64,000 bases of DNA from contig VZRS01000476.1 in the NCBI GenBank assembly GCA_013398055.1, forward strand, positions 1,284,430 to 1,348,429. The letters run 5' to 3'. The position numbers and the translations under genes are program-made. The stretch is from Ifrita kowaldi. Its lineage: Eukaryota; Chordata; Aves; Passeriformes; Cinclosomatidae. Shown in pieces: positions 12,419 to 28,018 of this stretch (the stretch's first letter is position 1; the number at the start of each line of letters is the position of its first letter). The notes below the pieces were generated by a model, which searched no databases, was not told where the DNA came from, and saw nothing but the letters and a program-made list of their open reading frames with translations.

Positions 12419-15400
12419 AACCAGTTGAAGCACACTGTTGTTTCAGCTTTTGGTAATGTGTGAGTGATGACCAATAACTTGCTGATGAGACAGGGGAAGC
12501 CACAAAGTCATCACATGCCAAGAGCTCTCCTGAGAGCTCAGATGTAGCAGAAAAAATAAGTGCCAAGAAAATAAAATACGAAGGTGAAATTTAAAACTTA
12601 CTCAAGTTGTACAACGGAGTAATTCACTCATTATTCAGAACTACCTAATCTCCCAGGTACTAAAACTCAAAAGGTGGCTCCTTACTTAATGTTTCCAGGA
12701 AAAGTTCCCTGTGCATTAACCTTAATTACCCACACATATGCTTATAGCAGACAGGCATCTGCTGATCAGCTGTGCCCCAAGACATGTAGGCTCCAGCAAA
12801 CAGCTAAGATCTGTCAAAATCACTGAAAACCAAGATGTGGCCAACGCTGCAGTAATGGCAGCAATGGTGGAAGCACATGCATGCATTTTACACTTTCCAC
12901 TGCTAGATAAACATTTTTTAAAAGCAAGAACTGTCTTGGAAACAGCGGCTGGGCAGATAAAACTCTCCGATCCCTACCTTCAAGCCTGAATCCACCTTTA
13001 TTTGTACCATGACTGTTGAGTTCTTGGCTGCAGAGTAATTCCAACTCAACTTAAAGAGTGGACCCTGCTTACAACTTTGCTCTCCCTCAACCGAGATACT
13101 CACACAAAAACATGGCAGGCTGACATTCATGTCTGGATCTCTCCTGTGAGGTAGTTGTGCTCCTTATACAATTGACATACCAAGGCAAGCAGGCAGGATT
13201 TTCCATTCCATGTCTCCAGAGATGCAGGTCTCCAAAAGCTGCCCAGGAAATGCAAGTAGTTAGCTGGGCTGGATGGGGTAGGATCACCCTCCTGGAAAAG
13301 CCATCTAAAATTTCGGTGGGGCAGTGCCTAGATGAGACACCCGAACAAAAGACTAGAGGCCATCCCAACAGGTGCCAATACAGTCCCAGGAGAGCCAAGT
13401 GACAACAGCTGTGCACCACCCAAATCTTAAGCTTTAGTTATTTTAACGTCTGGAACACATGTTAGTGTTACTTATTCCTGCTCACTCAAAATTAACGTGT
13501 GCTATATCATAATGCTCTTGAGGGGGAATCAACTTTTTTGATATTTATTATTAAACATGGAATAAAGCTGAGAGTCTCTGAACTACTTTAGCCACAGAAA
13601 CTGACTGCTGGCATTCTTTTCTAGGTCACTAAGAATATTAATTAGGAATCCCATAAACATAAAACATTGGGGCTTTTTTTCACTGCAAATTTTGGACTGA
13701 GTTTTCAGAGCAAAAGCATTGAATTAGCTAATTGAACAAAGATTTTTCAATTTCTACTGAGATTGAGATATATAGTTACCAAATGCAGTGAAAAGAGGAA
13801 AGTAAAATGGTTTAAATTTTCACATCCCCAGCACCCCACCAAAAAAAAAATCCTTTATTTTTACTAGTAGACATAACCTGTAAGAGGACTAATGAGGCAA
13901 GGCAGTCACATCAAAATGACAGTTCTTGCCTTAGCACCTGCATTTCTGTTTTTGTGTTGAATATGAGTCAATGTCAATGAATAGATATTGTTCTTAAACA
14001 ACCAAAAAACCACTACCTAAATAAGCAGGAAAGACAAGAAAATACTTTCCAAAATGCTCATTTTTCACCTTTTTTCACATGCTTAGGTTTGTAAGTACCC
14101 AAGGAGAAAGAGGCCTTGTTTTCAATTTCTCTTAATATTTGTTTTATAAAATACCTTAAAAACTCCTCAACCCACAAATCTGTAAATGAATAGTCCTGTT
14201 AAATTTGCATGAATTGAGAATGTGAATGATGGCTGAAGGACCAAAAAAAAAAAAAATCCAGGAAGATTTTTCCCCATGCAGTGGCATGGATTGAGTTACA
14301 TTATCTGCAGTCTACTGAAAGCAAATCATGGAGAAGGAAAGGTAAGTTTTATCCAAATTACATCTAAAACCAGGCTTTTACTAAAAAATATTGATACAAA
14401 ATAAATGAGTTCTAGCTTTATTTCCTTTACTTTGCTGGTAGACTTTCTATACCTAATGCAAGTGAAAAGTCACCACAGGTTCACTAAGCCTCAGGAATTG
14501 CATTGATGAGGCATAAGCCCTCTGCAGAATGTTAATATATTTTATTTCTGTTTTATTAATTTTATGCTGCAATCTTTTAGGTCTACTTTCATTTATTTAC
14601 AAATGATTTTCAAATTTGAAGCTTAATAAATTAAAAGTATTTGTATCCTTCTAACAAATGCAAGGTTAAACACAACAAATAAGAACCCCAGTACTGGAGA
14701 ATGCAGGCACAAAGTTTCAGTAATTAAAGTACACTGGTAGAACACTGCAAAATACCACTTATGCCCTTCAGTGAGCCACAGCTCTATGTTAAAGACAGAT
14801 AAATATAAATGACCAGTCTTCAAAAGATGCTCAAAAGAATGGCTCAGCTCCATTTATGTCACCTGTCAGACCCAGAGTCTGGCTCAGGTAATTTCACCCA
14901 GAAAATTGAAATGTGTAGGATATTTGAACATGCAGATGCAAGGTATAATTTTATTCAGTAACTGGCACTCACCTCCCAGTGTTCCCAAATGTCATTTTTT
15001 TTGTTACAAGCCAAACTCAAAAGCATAAAAATTTCTCCTGTCTCGTGACAGCAGAGTGAATTCTGTTATCAATACAGATAATGTTGGGGCATCTTCCAAG
15101 AATCACATGCAACTCTGCTGTCCTGAGATGTTCGGCATCAAGGAGCTTTATCACAGGGCAAGAAATGTGCCAAAAATCCCAAAAAATCATTAATAATGAA
15201 ACTCTCACCATCTCCAGGGATTCATGATGAGAACTTAATTCAGAGAGGTCTTGAGAATTCAAATTTGGAGAGGTTTCAAACACTTAGACCCTGACACATA
15301 CTTTTAAAATATTTTTAATTTAAATATGCATTTATTTCACATAAGTGAACACTTTATAAAACCTAATTTTTGCTACATGCTTAGCCTGCTGGCAGGTTAG

Positions 15401-18400
15401 CATCGGAAGAGACACAATAAAGTGTAAATTTTATTTCGGTATTATGTTTGCATTGTTTAATATATTTTCAGAGTACTTTCTCTCAGAAAACAGCAGAATA
15501 ATTGCAAGTCCTTGTGAGTCATAGAAATAGATAATATTTGGTATATGAGATTATTAAACAGTTGGAAAGTAAAATATCCAAAATCCTGATTCAGTGAGTT
15601 GTTTAAAAGTGGTCCTTTAGCTTTATATAGAAGTGTTTTTGGAAGAGACTAAAATTTATGTTCTTAAACACTCGCTAAATCAGGCTGACCTGATAAAATT
15701 TACTGCCTTTACTATCAGAACTGTTATTACCACCAGTGAATGAAGGACTGAGATCTCAAACTACAGCCTTTAACTGTGCCAAAATACAGACAACTGGTGA
15801 CCCATTCAGAATATTTCGTTAAGTGCAACTGAAAAAGGTATGCCATTGCTCGGGAGCCTTTTTACAAGAAGATTTATGGTAAGAATGAAAGCTCATGCCA
15901 TCCTTTTTCATCCATTTCATCCATTTTTTCCTTTTCCCAGAGATGAGATAAGCAGCCGCTGATGTGGAGGGGGGCTGTTGGCATAGACTAAAATAAGTTG
16001 TTACAACTGATGCACACAACTGAGTTGATACTGCTATTCTCACCACCCTCTCCCCCCACCTTTTTTTAAGGGACATTTTTCACTACACCAGAAACATGTA
16101 AACATGAATAGTTGATACCTATATTCTAATTAAGTCATTAATAACATGAACTAGATACCAATCCAGTCACAAAATACTTCCTGAAGTTTGAGAGTACTTC
16201 AAGAGTAGCTAGAGAAATATCATGAAATTTTTTTAGATTATGTTTCTCTACATACTATGTAAACACATCTCTAACAGTTGCATCAGTAATTTTTACTGAA
16301 TTCTGCTGTAGTGATATTAATCATATTTTAAAAAATGTAAGACTAGCATCACCACAGACATGGTTACAGACATAAGCAGAGATAGCCCCAGCCCTCCAAG
16401 ATTACTAAATCTGTTCACACACTTCCATAGAAGTAAGAAGTACTTTGTTATAGCTTTAAATCATGTGTGTTCTTCAAGGTCTTATTCTGAGATATCAACT
16501 AATCAGAGGCTTTTATCTTTGAGAGGTGGAATAACTGCTGTCCATCATCACCTGAATTTTTTGAGCTGTTTCTTGTACTTGTACATATGTCAGATACAAA
16601 TATTAGCCTCCCATAAACCTAGCACAAATTATAGGAAAAAAAGTAAAACAATATCACTTTATTTACATGCAAGTTTTAACCTTTTCAATTAGATACAAAA
16701 GTGCATGTAAATAATTATGAACAATATAATTTTTTTCAATAAGAAAGGCCAGCTCCTAAGAACAAAAAAGTGAGAATGTATAAAGCCTAAAAAGGAGTGG
16801 ATTAGACTTGCTGAATTACCTGAGGGTTTGTTGACACAGAGCACAATGACACTGAACAATGTCTATAGTGTTTCACTGCTCCCCTAAATGTCTGAACAAA
16901 GAAAACCCCATGGAAGGAAAAACAGCGTAGGTTGGATCCCTTTGTATTTCGCCCTCAAATAAAAACCCCTACATGCACATTCACTCAGTGATTGCTTTCA
17001 AATCTCATCCTTGTTACCAGAAGGAAAACCTGCAGATGGAAGTTCATTGCAGCCAGATTAAGCAGACGGACTCAGAGTTGGCTGAGCTTTACTCTTTTTC
17101 TGAAGACCCTTCCAGTTCCTCTACTCATCTCCCTTTCATTGCCAGGATCCTCTTTTAAGTGGTTGTTTAGACACTTTTCCTCAATGTTTTCCTTATGCCC
17201 TCCAGACTGTGATCAAAGGCCCTGCTGCATCCCTTAGCAGGCAGGAGTCATTGCTCTCCTGGCTGCTGCTGCTGACAGCAATGACTACGGGTGCCTCTGA
17301 AGCACTGAAAAGGCAGCAGGAAAGTTGATGTGAGAGGAGAGGATCCACTGCTATAACAAAAAAAAGCTGAAAAATAATGCATGTTTAAGATATCACTACT
17401 GCATTTTTCCTAGTCTCATTGTACTTATTCATAAAAGTCAACAATATTGTCACCCGACAACCTCTGAAAGCTGAGGACAATATTTTGCTAAAGCCAAAAT
17501 CAGTGTAAATAATTATGAAAAAAAAAAAATTGCTTTTTCTCTGGATGCATCCTATCTGCTGTCACATTCAAATAGCAGTTTTTTAAATACAGCCTTAAAA
17601 AGTTCATTTTTACCCCTGTTGCTTGCTCTGCCTTTGCCTGCTGTCATACAGCAGCTCCCTAATCTCCCACTCAAAGTTGGTCTGTAGCTCTGGAGCTCAG
17701 CTCAAGAGGAGGTGGCTTGGCAAGCATCTGCCTTGCTGCTGAAACTGGGGTAGCTCCCTGGCGAGAGCAGAAGAGAACAAAGGAGCCTGTAATGCTACAA
17801 GAGGACTACAAGGAAACACAGGAAAGAGTTCATTCTTCTTTGGAAAGAAAAAAAAAAATATTTCCGACCCAAACACTGAATCAACATTATTAAACAGTTT
17901 CTTTGCTGCAGCACAGCAGTCAGAGCAGCAACACAAACAGGCCCTAAGAGAGGCAGGCAATACATATCCTGTACATACACACATGTATATGCACGCAAAT
18001 ACATAAAACTTACCAGTACTACTTTGCACTTTTGAAAGCAGAAAAAATAACAAATAGTCCCACCAATTAGACTTTCAAAAGAGCATAAATAACTCATGTG
18101 TTCAAACTCCACAAAGTTTCAGTGACGTTAACTGCCTTACTTCTCTTGAGGCTTCTGTAACCTACAGTTACTCAAACACTTACTGGAGATTAGACAAATC
18201 ATTATGATAAATGAGGACCAATTCAGAAACATTCAGGAAAAAATAAAATCATTAAGAAATTGAACTCTACCTTGAGATACTGAAAACAAATTACTGCTGA
18301 AATTCAGAGCTGATGTGGAAGCTCTGCACACTGTGTACTCACATGTCAGGGCTTTGGCAGGCAGAAGGTGCACCAGAAAGCTGTCCCTGCCCACATCACC

Positions 18401-21400
18401 TCTTAATCAACCAGATTCGTATGAGAATGAGAAACCATCCAGTGAGATGCAAAGTTCCTGAGACTGCATTTTGTCTTTTTCCTCAGCAAAAGAGGATGAG
18501 TAAATGTAAAACCTTGTCGTTCCCCCTCCTGTTCCTACCACCACCATTAGAACTTTGTGAATGAAGACTTAGTGTGTATAGATTAAATCTCCACTGGGCA
18601 TTTGCTTTATTCCCCTGACTGTTCTTACAAAGCAGACACAGTGAAAGTGACTGCTGACTCCTCTGTCTGGGCATTAGCTCAGAGGCAGCAGCGACCAGGT
18701 CAACAGACACAAGTTATGCACCGGCCAACTATTGTGCCACTTCCAGCGTGAGGCCACTTGAACTGCATCTGCTAATCCCACAGTTTTGCATGCCTGACCC
18801 AGACAAAGCAGGCGAGGCTGCACCTAAATACCCCCCTTCCCTATAGATATAAAGAGGACTTTCCTTTCTAACCCCAGGGATTGGAGTCCGTTGTGCAGCT
18901 TCATTTGATGCTGTCTTGTTTTTCTTTCTGAGAAAATCGGTGCTTACAATGTGCCAAATAAACTTCCCCCATGCAAGGGAGATTAAAAAAACTGAAATGG
19001 TCAAAATATTGTCTCATCCCCATTGGATAAGCTCTTCCAGTGCTGTCTAGAAAGCACTGCTGGTAAGAGTGACTTCCCCTGCACTCCCTTCCCTGGACAT
19101 TCCAGACAGCTAGGGTATATGAAACACTTTAAATTACTAAAACCTCCAGGCACCCTGCGGACAATCTGTGCTGCCTCCATTCCTCATAGGTCATACAGTT
19201 AAAATCTGTAACAAAGGCCAGTAACTTCTCAATGAAGATATTCGAAACATCCAATAAAAATGAAAGATTATGGAATGGCATCCAGAATGCTCCCTGTCCT
19301 CAGGGAGGCAAGGTCAGCATGGGCCTTCCCTAGCTAAACACACTGTGCTTTCATAACTCTCATTTATATAGAGTATATGAAATCACCCACTTATGAGATA
19401 TAAAACCCACATTTCTTCCTAACCAAAACCATAAGTGGAGTAGAGACACAAAAAGTTCTTACTAGCAAATGATAAAGGCACTCACAGATCACAATAAATG
19501 CAGTTTTTATTATTAAAATGGTCAAAGATCAAGAATTGAAATAACCAGTTACACTACTGACATCAATTAAGTATCCAAACTCAGTTTCTAGATGCTACAT
19601 GGAAGCACACACTCACAGAGTACACTGTCCTAGTTTCCCTAGGATGTCTATGTTCAGGGGATATCTATATTCACCTAAAGCAATGCAATAGGACTATTTT
19701 AAAGTGCAGAGCTTTGAACAATTTTTAATGCTATTACTCAGCTGCACTGTAACAAGTTATGGAAATAAAGGGGACTTGCAGCAAGCTTGAAGAGGGACAC
19801 ACACTTGAGGCTGTACACATATGGCCACACATCTGTGTATTAGACCTAATTTACACAAGATACTACCCACACCACATAAATGTATAAAATCATCTAAAAT
19901 AACTTTAGTTTCCAGTGGATAAGGCTAAGAAAGGTAAAGAGATTTGTTCAACTACAATTCTCTTTTCCTCTTCCTTACTAACCGACGTAACCAATTGTGC
20001 CTTGCCATGGAGGAAGCTTACAGAAGGCAATTTCAAAGGGGAACAGAAAGGCTGAGGGAGAGAAGGGCACCATTATGCAGCTAATGCCTCACACTGGCAC
20101 AGTCAGCAGCAGAGGACAGACATCCTTATGACAGGATTAATACTGTCTGTACCCCCACACCATCCTCCCCCTCTGAAGTGCATGGCCATGTCCAGAGGAT
20201 AATCACAGGAGCAGGCACCAAAATATTTGGCAAATGTCATCAGAACTGGGAGAGGTGTCGTGTTTACATCACCAACACAGTGGGGAGAGGGGAAGGCAAA
20301 GATATTTCCAAAGAACAAGAAAACCATAACTGGTTAACACACATTTGCAGCATCAAGAACTGGAAGGTGGAAATAACAGTGATGACAGGTTTGACACTGA
20401 ACAAAAATTAGTTGAATGGCTCATGAAAATACTTTGCATATGTGCACACTTGCCATTTATATTCCTGCATGATTTTGCATGATTGTCCTACTTCCAAAAC
20501 ATTTCAGTCTTTACTGAAACTTTTCCACAGTCTATTCTATCCTTACATAAACCATAAATTTGTAGATGGCTTTGTGCCTTCCAAACTATTATTTTCACTA
20601 GCTTCTTGAATAATAAGTCCATGCTTGCAGAAATTTGTCATTTAACAAGTTGTTTATTAATGAGAGGCCATCAAGGTTGGTTAGTTAAAAAAAAAATCAA
20701 CAGTCTGGTTTAATTACATCAAGCACAGGAACTGAAATGGCCTGAATGCACATAAAACACTCTGGGAGCTCATAAACACAGTGTAAGAAAATTCATAAAG
20801 TTCTGAAGTATTGGTTTGTATATCCAATGTACATTGGCTCATGCTACTATTACTTATTATTTTATAGTATCAGCAAAATGATTGGCATTTTATAAGCATA
20901 AATAGACAAACCTACCTTCAAAAAAACACTTGCACATTGGCCAATAAAAAGAAGATAACAGAATGAAAAATCAGGTGAGATAAATAAGCAGGGATAATGA
21001 GAAATCATTACATTCATCACTGTTAAGTACTTTGATACTGCATAAATTCTATTAGTATATAGAGTAGACTGGTCCATGTATCTCCGTGAGCTGTTCTTTG
21101 ATTATGAAGGTGAGACCCTTTTATCCCTCACATTGAGACAACATCTACTGGAACCATCTGGATATAACCTGTCAGACCCACCAGACAGGTAACACTAGGG
21201 AAAGCAAGACCCCAAAGCACTGAAGCAGTGCAGTTTAAAGTGTCAGTGCCCAGGGGTACCAACACAGTCTAGGTGAATGATATTATCCTGGCATGCCCGA
21301 CACCGGCAAAGTATTCTTCAGCCTTTTCTGGTGAAGAGTTGTCCTTAAACAATAAAAACATACTTCTGTGAGGAAAAACTTCTTGAGAAGTCAAAGAAAT

Positions 21401-24400
21401 GGAGAATGCTTCAGCCTAATTGAAGGGTTTAGGAGCTCAGATGACAGGACTCAAAACACAGAAGCTTTGTGCTTTTATTTTAGCAAATTCTGTGCAAAAA
21501 AACCACAGGCTGATGGGACAGAAAAGAACATAAAAACAGAGTCAGGAGGCAGTACTTCACACAGATACCCCAAATCCTACAGACCCAAACACCAAAGAGG
21601 CTGAGATATCAAAGTTCTGGACTGGGAGACACTGGTGCTCATGCTGTTTTGGGGCATGGTGTAGAGGGGATTTCTACAAATACACATTACACAGCCACTA
21701 ACAGGATCCTGGTCGTAAGAAGTTGCTTAAGACTGCACTAATTACTACCACGGTGGAGCAGCAGTCTCAGAACTGCTATGCAAATCTCAGTTTCCTGAGC
21801 AGCTTTACAGTAAAGATAAATATCTAGTATTACATCTTTGAAAATGAACACCATAATTTTGTAGAAATTTGTTCTTTAAACTTATTTTAAAAGAAGTCAT
21901 TAAAAAGACATAAGAAACTAATTGAAAATGGGCAACATAACTTGTTTTGCAGCTAATTCCAATCCAGATTTCAGGAAGATGAGATATTATCTGGCTTTTC
22001 CTTGTCTTATGGCTCCCTCTCACTGGAGCACATCAGAACCAACTGCACTATTTACACTCCTGAGTATGAATCAAAGTCCAAAAGGTTTTCCGTAACAGAG
22101 ATAAAAGAACAGAGCACAGACATGATCCATCACACAAGTGAAACACAATAAAGCTTTAACCCTAGGCAGGGCATCTGTATGCTATGCTGCAACACAAAGC
22201 TTCCAAAGCCTCCAAAGTCTTTGAAGACTGATGTGGCAATTCAGTTTGATGAAAAGGACCGTATTAAATTTCTTACATAGCATACAAAGTGGGCTTATAT
22301 TTCAGTTTTGGTTTATAAATGTTTAACCATGAAACATCTGAATCAGCAAAACAAGGAGGATGGTTCTCTACACCAACATGTTTTCTTTTTTTTTTGCCAT
22401 ATTTAATAATGAGCACATTTATGAATCCCCTCTGTGATTTCAGTCTCTTTGTGGAATTCAGACCAGAAGTGAGGTAGGAATTGAGAAAGGTTTTAATGCA
22501 AAGGGATGAGTCATTCAGAGATTCCCCAAATATTTATTTGCCCTACAGAAATCAGTTGATGGGTGGAACATGGAGTTGGGTAACACCAAAGAAGTCACTC
22601 CACCTCTCTATTTGCAATGCAGGGCTGGCACACAGGCACACACAAAAGCTTCAAAGGTTGTGAGGGGCTGTGGGCACATCTTTGCATGTGTATGGGGACA
22701 GGAAGGGGGAGGGGAGGATGGCAACACAGATTTTTCAGTCCGTACTCTTCTTTTACAAGCACAATGCAGAGAGATTGCAAAAGGGTGTTTTCTTTGGACC
22801 TGAAGTGCTATTTGGGAAATGAGCACTATTTCAAATGGTTCCTTTTGCTGAGAATAGTCCCAGTACTTCATGAAAGGTCTCTTTTCATTACCTCATGCCC
22901 AAGTGACTAAATAAAACAGAGACGGGCAAACATTTTTAAGCAAGTTTCTTGGGATTCAATTTTCTACATCACAGGCAAATAAAGGCAACCCACAATGTGA
23001 ATTATTTTGGGGGAAAAGGGTGATTTTTAACATAGCAACATCATCATCCTCAGTCAGGCAATATTACCTTTAACAACACCTCATAAAACTGTGTAACTTC
23101 AAAATCTTAAATGCCAGAGAGCAGACACAGCAATAAATATTGATGATGGGGGATGCTGCTATAGGGCAACATTTTTGGCTTGTCTATTAATACCATAAGA
23201 GTTGAAGGCTGCTCTTCAACACAGCTTTTGAAACTCTGCTCTTGATATTCCTTTGGACATCTGCAGCCCAGAAAGGGTACAGGTAACTCATACTGAAATC
23301 TCTTGAATTTTAATGCAGTAGAAGCAGACATGCCACAAGGTCTCTGTTATTGGTATACAGTATGTTGGCTTGTTTTGTCAGGTATTTAATGTGGTGGCAG
23401 AATGAAATTTTGGACTGCAGGCATTTATTTCAATGGAATGTCCACAAATACAGCCTAGAACAGAAGTAACCTTCCACAGTCATGGTATTATTTTAAAATT
23501 TTCTGCCTACATAAATATGACAGTGTCTCCTATACACAATATAATGCTACTAAAAACATGCTTCATAAAGATGTGCATCTTAAAAACGCTCATATTTACT
23601 GTCTTAAAAAAACCAAAACAGTTATTAACAGTGCTAAAACCAGGAATGATTTTTAATTTTATCAAATCACATTAAGAATGCTCTTAAGTTTTATGCTGTT
23701 TGTTTACATTCATAGTATCAAATGTACCCTTTCTGCTCTACCAAGAAGCCTGAAGGGCACCAGATTAGCCTAAGAATACAGAAGCTTGCAAGTGAACTCA
23801 TTGCTACTGAGCACAGGCTGTGCTGAAACGCTCTCACTACTCTCTCTGCTACCCTCTAGCGAACAAGGAAAAATAAGTTCTAAGCACCTTTGAATCTTAC
23901 ACTGAATTGAATCTAAACTGAATGATTAATCAATTCAGTTTTCCAGTTTTGGACTAAAATAGAGACCTCTCTCAACAGAACTTCTGGCAATTATTTTTCC
24001 TCACTTTGTCACTCCATAAATTGAGAAGTTTAAGACTGCAAACTGCATTTAAAAACACATTTTTGTTGAGGAGGTGACAGGACTGGTGGACCTTAAGGTC
24101 TTTTTCTCTCTACATTCAGGGCCTTTTTTTTTCCTCCGAGTGATACACATTGTTTAGAAGTTTAAAGTATTTTTTTTAAATTGTAGCTTGCTTTGAACCA
24201 TGATAAGTGTTTTGCTCATGGTGAGGAACTACTTGTCTTTTTCGAATATTGGGAAAGGGGGATGTGGTGGAGAATGAAGCACTGGAAAAATGTAGAGAAT
24301 TTGCAGGAATTTGGTATCTACCGCCAGAGACAAGAAAGGGGTATTTCACTGAACTATTCAAGAAAAGTGACATTCAGGACATATCGTGAAGGTTACTACA

Positions 24401-26972
24401 CTGTTTGCTGTTCCTCCACACCATTTCTAGCTCCTTTCCTGCCTCCTTCTGAGGATTGGTTTACAGATGGTAAACAGAAACTAATGTCTGTGTAACTCAC
24501 CATCTGGCTAATAGATGCATTTTTGCATAGGCTCATTAGCATGCTTGTTCCATCCCAAAACCTCCATAACAGTTTTGTCTCTGTATCATCTTCATAACAC
24601 AGTTAATAAATGCAAAATGCATATACGAAGTTGCAGTTCATGTGGAACATAATCACAGCTTTTAACTAACCAAAACAACAGAAATAGGACTCGACCCAAC
24701 CCTCCAGAGCATCAGCTGTGTTTGCTATCTGGTCCACTTTTTGATTATTATTTTATTCTGCTTGAATATCTGCCTTTAATTTACCACTGGTTCATTTTTT
24801 ACCTGAGATGCTCTCTGCAAGAAAAAGCAACCGCTAACTTAATCTTTATAATCTTTGTTTTACTTAGAGGGAAAGGCAAATCATTAAAAAAATTGCCTTA
24901 AAACCTAAGCTTATTTGGGTTATAGCTTGGCTGGCTTTTCCCATTATAATTACCCTGAGATGCCTAAAAGCAAGAAGAAGAATGACAGGGCTAATTTTAA
25001 CCTATTCAATAGCATTACACAGTTCATCAAGAACAGGGATTTTTTTTCTCCTTGACCAATTCTGTCCCCATTTAATAATACTGGTCAGAAAGTTCAAAAC
25101 TTGGGTTATTCAAGCTCAGCAAATTACTGCTTAGAAGTGACAGTGTCAGAGACTGACAAACAGATAAACACAAAGTCAAAAATACACACAGGTCGGACTG
25201 AAAACGGGATCCAGCAGCAGCCAAGTGGAAGTCAAGAACAGCAGCACTGTGCACTGCATTAACTAAGGATGTGCTAAGGTCTCTCCTCAGCTACTTGTGA
25301 ATCACCAACTTTAAATGAAAATGGGAAATATTCAGTGGAGAAAAAAAATCTACTAACATTCTCTAATATGTTATCTATGAGTGTTTTAATATAGCTAGAT
25401 AAAATAATAAAAGCATGAAAATCTTATGCCAAATACTGGGAGAAGGAGAGCAGAACCAGTGGACTGGAGCCTGTACAGGATAAGGATGCTTCATCAGCAC
25501 GGCAGCACCTGCTGTACAGCCCATCCCTGCACCACACTGCAGGTGTGGCTCAGAGGCACAGCATTTCAGCCAGCCCGGACTCAGGGCTGGTTTTACATAG
25601 CTAAGAGGGTTTCAACAAAGACAGGCAACCACAAGGAGACAAGTTTGTCACTGAGCTGAAATGAACCCAACACCAACTGGATTTTTGTTGGTTTGGATAG
25701 TACTGTGGAGCTAATGAAAAGGGAAGAATAGAGAGGAAATAAGAGTAAAAGAAGTAATGATGGAGAAGAAAGGGAGGCACAGGAGAGGAGAATATCAATA
25801 GCGAATGGAAATTGGTTGAGAAGAGGGAGAATCTAAAAATGCACAAAAAAAAATGTTGGTTGCACAAGCCAACAACAGCAAAGCTGGAAGTCTAGATATG
25901 CCCAGTAACTTTCCAGAGATAGCATTACAAATACACCAAAGATATGCTGCAAATAACTCATTTATCCAGATTTATCCAGGTGCAAATACAGCTTATGATC
26001 AGTTTTTAGAGAGCCAAACTTAGAAAATCTTTTTTAGCAAAAATTCTGATATGGACAGCAATGCAATTCCTGCCCATAACTCCAGCCCACCCATCCATGA
26101 GACTACACTTCAGTACTGGTCTGGTAGGTTCTGTCCCCGTTTTATTTGGCAAGACTATCACTACTCATTTATACTTGCACATTGACTTGGAAACATACTC
26201 ATTTTACCTCAGACTACTGAATTACCAGCATGACTCTAAGAATTTCAGTTTTAAAAAAGAAAACTCTAGAGAGAGTTACATTGACTCTGAAAAGAGGTGG
26301 CTAATTTCAGATCTCTTTCCACGAGATGTTGAAGACCCCCAGTTTCCAGTGATGATATTGTTAAGTGCTTAGCATACACAGGTTTTGACCTTAGTCATCT
26401 AAGTTTCAGAATTCCCATGTGATCCACTGGCAAAGTGCTTCAGTTTTTAGAGTGCTGTTCTCAAGGCAACAATGCATTGCTAAATTCCACACTTCAGCAG
26501 GAAGCTCCGTTCCAAGCAGAATCTGCAATTATCAGACCCAGTAAAAAAAAAAAGAAAAAAAAAGTAAAAAAAGAAAAAGGTACATCTGGCCTCTTTTGTA
26601 ATACCAACCATTTATGTTTCCACAGTTCTTTTCCAGTCCTTTGTGCTTCCACATGTGAGCTGTACTTCTTGGCTATGGGCTTCACAGTGTTCTTCAGAAG
26701 AAAATGACAGACAGCAGGATGAAAGGGATGGTTAACGGTCCAAGGACCAATTTTTCTTCACTCCAGACAGCAACCCTGTTTCAGCAAGCTCCCATCCATA
26801 ATCATTACCCCACACCTGACATGGCAGTATTTGGACATAAGGCTCACTCTTGACCAGGGTCTAAAGCAGTACAAAGAAACCTCTAAAAGACAAAAAAATG
26901 CCAAACTCCTAAAATTCTGCATACAAGGCAATTAATTGCAAAAGAGTTAAGTTATCTAAAGTAACTGCTGTC
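12419..26972. other. Non-coding, no recognised gene or interspersed repeat
   Basis: A 14.5-kb stretch in which I recognise no gene, RNA or transposable element. Open frames reach 118 codons (17697-18053, minus) but overlap others on the same and opposite strands and look like chance. Short homopolymer runs occur, for example poly-A at 17519-17529. Old diverged repeats could be missed by eye. Confidence 0.6.
26543..26578. repeat. A-rich low-complexity tract
   Basis: Runs of 5-11 adenines interrupted by single G or GT bases over about 36 bp. The plus-strand translation is a Lys-rich run inside a chance open frame. No retrogene body is recognisable upstream, so it is not called a poly-A tail. 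Confidence 0.85.
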
Positions 26973-28018
26973 TGGGCCTGTGTTTTTGCTTTTCCAGGCG
27001 AGGTTTGGGTACTGGGGGGCCTACAGCGGTGGTGTCTGTGAGAAGCTGCCAGAAGCTTCCGCTGTATCTTGACAGAGCCAATGCCAGCTGGCTCCAGGAT
27101 GGACCCACCACTGGCCAAGGCCAAGCCCATCAATGATGGCAGTAGAGCCTCTGAGATAGGATATTTAAGAAGGAAAAGTTATTGGGCAGAAGTAATTTGC
27201 AGCCAGAGAAGGAGTGAGAATATATGAGAGCAACAACTCTGCAGACACCAAGGTCAGTGAAGGAGGGGCAGGGGGTGCTCCAGGTACCAGAGCTGAGATT
27301 CCCCTGCAGCTCCATGGTGAGTACCATGGTGAGGCAGCTGTGCCCCTGCAGCCCACAGAGGACCCCACACCGGAGCAGGTGAGTGCCCGAAGGATGCTGT
27401 GACCATGTAGAAAGCCCAAGTTGGAGCAGGCTCTTGGTAGGACCCATGGTGGACCCACACTGGAGCAGGCTGTTCCTGAAGGACTGCACTCCGTGGAAAA
27501 GGACCCACACTTGGAGCAGTTCATAAAGAACTGTAGCCCACGGGAAGGACTCAAATTGGAGAAGTCTGGGGAGGACTGGCTCCAGGGGGAGGAACTACAT
27601 GCTGGAGCAGGCAAAGGACTCCTCTTCCTCAGGAGGAAGTAGCTACAGAATCAACATGTGATGAAGTGACTGTAACCCCCATTCCCCACCTCCCTGCACT
27701 GCTGGGAGATGGGAGGTAGAGAATCAGGAATAAAGTTAGGCCTGGGAAGGAGGGAGGGGTGGGGGAAGGGTTTTTTTAAAGATTTAATTTACTTATTCTT
27801 ACTTACTTGTTGTCCTACTCTGATCTTTTGATTGATATTCAATTAATTTTTCCAGGTCAGGTCTGTTTTGCCCTTGACGGTAATCAGTGAGTGATCTCTC
27901 CCTGTCTTTATCTCAGCTCATGATGTTTCACTATATTTTCTCTTCTCTGCCCAGCTGAGAAGGAGAGTGATAGAACAGATTTGGTGGCACCTGGTGTAAC
28001 CAGGGTCAACCCACCACA
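26973..28018 (-). mobile_element. Avian endogenous-retrovirus-type LTR, copy 1 (probable solo LTR)
   Basis: About 1.05 kb homologous to the element at 57115-58209 and in the same orientation. On the minus strand it starts with TGTGGTGGGTTGACC, and LTRs typically begin with TG and end with CA. I recognise the sequence as a common avian LTR family but do not give a family name. Inside are about six degenerate copies of a GGAGCAG-containing motif spaced roughly 50-60 bp apart. No retroviral internal region lies next to it, so a solo LTR left by recombination is the likely state. The far (27.0 kb) boundary is blurred by substitutions and I see no clear target-site duplication. Pro/Ser/Leu-rich frames within it, up to 149 codons (27165-27614, minus), are not believed to be genes. 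A non-LTR repeat family remains possible. Confidence 0.7.

Noticed and set aside
27165..27614. 149-codon Pro/Ser-rich minus-strand frame
   Set aside because: It lies wholly within LTR copy 1, overlaps frames in the other phases, and the related frames in copy 2 are broken differently. Composition and the internal tandem motif explain it.
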